This document shows, one piece after another, positions 14,242-15,674 of a stretch of 15,674 nucleotides of DNA. This DNA comes from JBGPJM01 sp041485385 (GTDB lineage: Bacteria > Planctomycetota > Phycisphaerae > Phycisphaerales > UBA1924). Below the pieces are notes generated by a model, which saw only the letters and a list, made by a program, of their open reading frames with translations, did no database searches and was not told where the DNA came from. Position 1 is the stretch's first letter. Each line of letters opens with the position of its first letter. Position numbers and translations under genes: made by a program. Location of the stretch: assembly GCA_041485385.1 (NCBI GenBank), contig JBGPJM010000107.1, positions 1 to 15,674 on the forward strand. Reading direction: 5' to 3'.

Positions 14242-15674
14242 ATGTGCGGAATCGTCGCCTACATTGGGTCCAAGACCTGCCAGAACCTCCTTCTCGAGGG
14301 CCTCAAGCGCCTCGAGTACCGCGGCTACGACTCCGCCGGCATCGCCATCCTATCCCCCGCCGGCAGGCTCCAGATCGTCCGCGCCGTCGGACGCGTCAGC
14401 GTTCTCGAGGACAAGGTCGAGGAGATCGGCGGCTTGCCGGGCACCGTCGGCCTCTGCCACACCCGCTGGGCCACCCACGGCGCCGTCACCGAGCACAACG
14501 CCCACCCCCACCGCGACGACCGCAAGGGCATCGCCCTCGTCCACAACGGCATCATCGAGAACTACGCCGCCCTCAAGACCTACCTTCAGGAAAAAGGCCA
14601 CACCTTCACCTCCGAGACCGACACCGAGGTCCTCGCCATGCTCATCGGCGAGCTCTACGAGGGCGACCTCGAAGCCGCCGTCCAGGCCGCCCTGCGCGAG
14701 GTCACCGGCGCCTACGCCATCGCCGTCATCTGCGAGAACGAGCCCGGCACGCTCGTCGTCGCCCGCAAGGGCTCCCCGCTCATCGTCGGCATCGGCGACA
14801 AGGAGTACGTCGTCGCCTCCGACGCCTCCGCCATCGTCGCCCACACCACCCAGGCCGTCACCCTCGACGACTACAACGTCGTCCGCCTCACCCAGAGCGG
14901 CATCCGCACCTCCACCATCCACAACGTCACCGTCTCCCCCAAGATCACCCAGCTCGAGCTCGACCTCGCCGAGATCGAGCTCGGCTCCTACTCCCACTAC
15001 ATGCAGAAGGAGATCTTCGAGCAGCCCGCCGCCCTCCGCAACACCTTCCGCGGCCGCATCGACACCCGCGACGGCAAGGTCGTCCTCGGCGGCCTCTCTA
15101 CCTTCGCCAAGGAGCTCGTCAAGGCCGCCCGCGTCGTCCTCACCGCCCAGGGCACCGCCCTCCACGCCTCCATGATCGGCGAGTACCTCCTCGAGGACCT
15201 CGCCAAGGTCCCCGCCGAGTGGCAGTACGCCTCCGAGTTCCGCTACCGCAACCCCATCATCGAGGACCGCACCGTCGTCATCGCCGTCAGCCAGTCCGGC
15301 GAGACCGCCGACACCCTCGCCGCCCTCGAGGAAGCCAAGGACCGCGGCGCCCTCGCCCTCGGCGTCATCAACGTCGTCGGCTCCACCATCGCCCGCCAGA
15401 CCGACGCCGGCGTCTACCTCCGCGTCGGCCCCGAGATCGGCGTCGCCTCCACCAAGGCCTTCACCGGCCAGGTCGCCGTCCTCACCCTCATCTCCCTCTT
15501 CATGGCCCGCCGCCGCCAGATGTCCGCCGCCCAGTGCACCCAGCTCCTCCAGGCCCTCCTCACCATCCCCGAGAAGATCGAGCAGGTCCTCGCCCAGCAC
15601 GAACGCATCCGGCGCGTCACCGAGAAGTACGTCGAGCACGACAACTGGCTCTTCCTCGGCCGCGGCTACAACTA
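14242..15674 (+). CDS. glmS: Glutamine-fructose-6-phosphate aminotransferase (isomerizing), 3' end cut by window edge
   Basis: GlmS makes glucosamine-6-phosphate from fructose-6-phosphate and glutamine, the first committed step toward UDP-GlcNAc for cell wall and envelope. The 477 visible codons are about three quarters of a normal ~610-residue protein. The N-terminal glutaminase domain starts MCGIVAYIG with nucleophile Cys2, and carries CHTRWATHG (Arg and His for glutamine binding), HNGIIENY and SETDTEV. The first sugar-isomerase (SIS) domain includes AQGTALHASMIGEYL, ASEFRYRNP and the phosphate-binding SQSGETADT (350-358); GVASTKAFTGQ follows. The usual ACGTS of the SIS domain reads AQGTA here. 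GGAG lies eight bases before the ATG. It is transcribed away from the Ehr operon and is not functionally linked to it. Its codons end overwhelmingly in C, in line with the C-rich + strand. Confidence 0.96.
   Translation, partial: MCGIVAYIGSKTCQNLLLEGLKRLEYRGYDSAGIAILSPAGRLQIVRAVGRVSVLEDKVEEIGGLPGTVGLCHTRWATHGAVTEHNAHPHRDDRKGIALVHNGIIENYAALKTYLQEKGHTFTSETDTEVLAMLIGELYEGDLEAAVQAALREVTGAYAIAVICENEPGTLVVARKGSPLIVGIGDKEYVVASDASAIVAHTTQAVTLDDYNVVRLTQSGIRTSTIHNVTVSPKITQLELDLAEIELGSYSHYMQKEIFEQPAALRNTFRGRIDTRDGKVVLGGLSTFAKELVKAARVVLTAQGTALHASMIGEYLLEDLAKVPAEWQYASEFRYRNPIIEDRTVVIAVSQSGETADTLAALEEAKDRGALALGVINVVGSTIARQTDAGVYLRVGPEIGVASTKAFTGQVAVLTLISLFMARRRQMSAAQCTQLLQALLTIPEKIEQVLAQHERIRRVTEKYVEHDNWLFLGRGYN

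Noticed and set aside
14350..15639. 429-codon open frame antisense to glmS
   Set aside because: Its Gly/Glu/Asp/Val/Leu-rich translation is the mirror of C-ending codons in glmS and has no family features.

Overview
The window is GC-rich throughout and carries long PAS-kinase, SAM-methyltransferase, hydrogenase-4-like and GlmS genes. The style suggests a high-GC Gram-negative bacterium with a large genome. A planctomycete (Planctomycetota, perhaps Phycisphaerae) is my best guess, but it rests on general resemblance, because no rRNA or lineage-specific marker is present. The + strand is richer in C than G in coding and non-coding stretches and in both gene orientations. This suggests the - strand is the leading strand here.

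Layout from left to right. (1) 1-1938, - strand: the first 646 residues of a soluble three-PAS histidine kinase, cut by the window edge. (2) 1939-2300: non-coding. (3) 2301-3173, - strand: a class I SAM-dependent methyltransferase. (4) 3220-3295: a perfect inverted pair of REP-like hairpins between the methyltransferase and the end of the large operon. (5) 3303-13527, - strand: an eight-gene operon. Its transcription order is an HTH-EIIA(Ntr) fusion regulator, two tandem HyfB-like antiporter-type subunits, HyfC/NuoH-like, HyfE-like, HyfF-like, a HyfG/NuoCD-like large subunit, and a ferredoxin-NuoB/HyfI-like fusion. Most genes overlap or lie within about 50 bases of each other; the largest gap, about 100 bases, lies between the two HyfB genes. 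(6) 13528-14241: a divergent intergenic region with a candidate promoter for the operon. (7) 14242-15674, + strand: the first 477 complete codons of glmS, cut by the window edge.

The central system looks like a group 4 [NiFe]-hydrogenase or formate hydrogenlyase membrane complex, but it is not a hydrogenase. All four positions that should hold the nickel-binding cysteines are replaced (Ala210, Thr213, Ser500 and Gly503 of the large subunit, by eye alignment). No maturation gene is present. This matches the known class of energy-converting-hydrogenase-related (Ehr) complexes. The iron-sulfur wiring is intact: two [4Fe-4S] ferredoxin motifs are fused directly to a NuoB-like proximal-cluster subunit. 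Three antiporter-like subunits, a NuoH-like subunit and a HyfE subunit form the membrane arm. The likely role is a redox-driven H+ or Na+ pump fed by ferredoxin, with an unknown electron acceptor.

The operon begins with a DNA-binding domain fused to a phosphotransferase EIIA(Ntr) domain that keeps its phosphorylatable histidine. This offers a possible link between PTS phosphorylation state and expression or activity of an ion-translocating redox complex. That link is inference.
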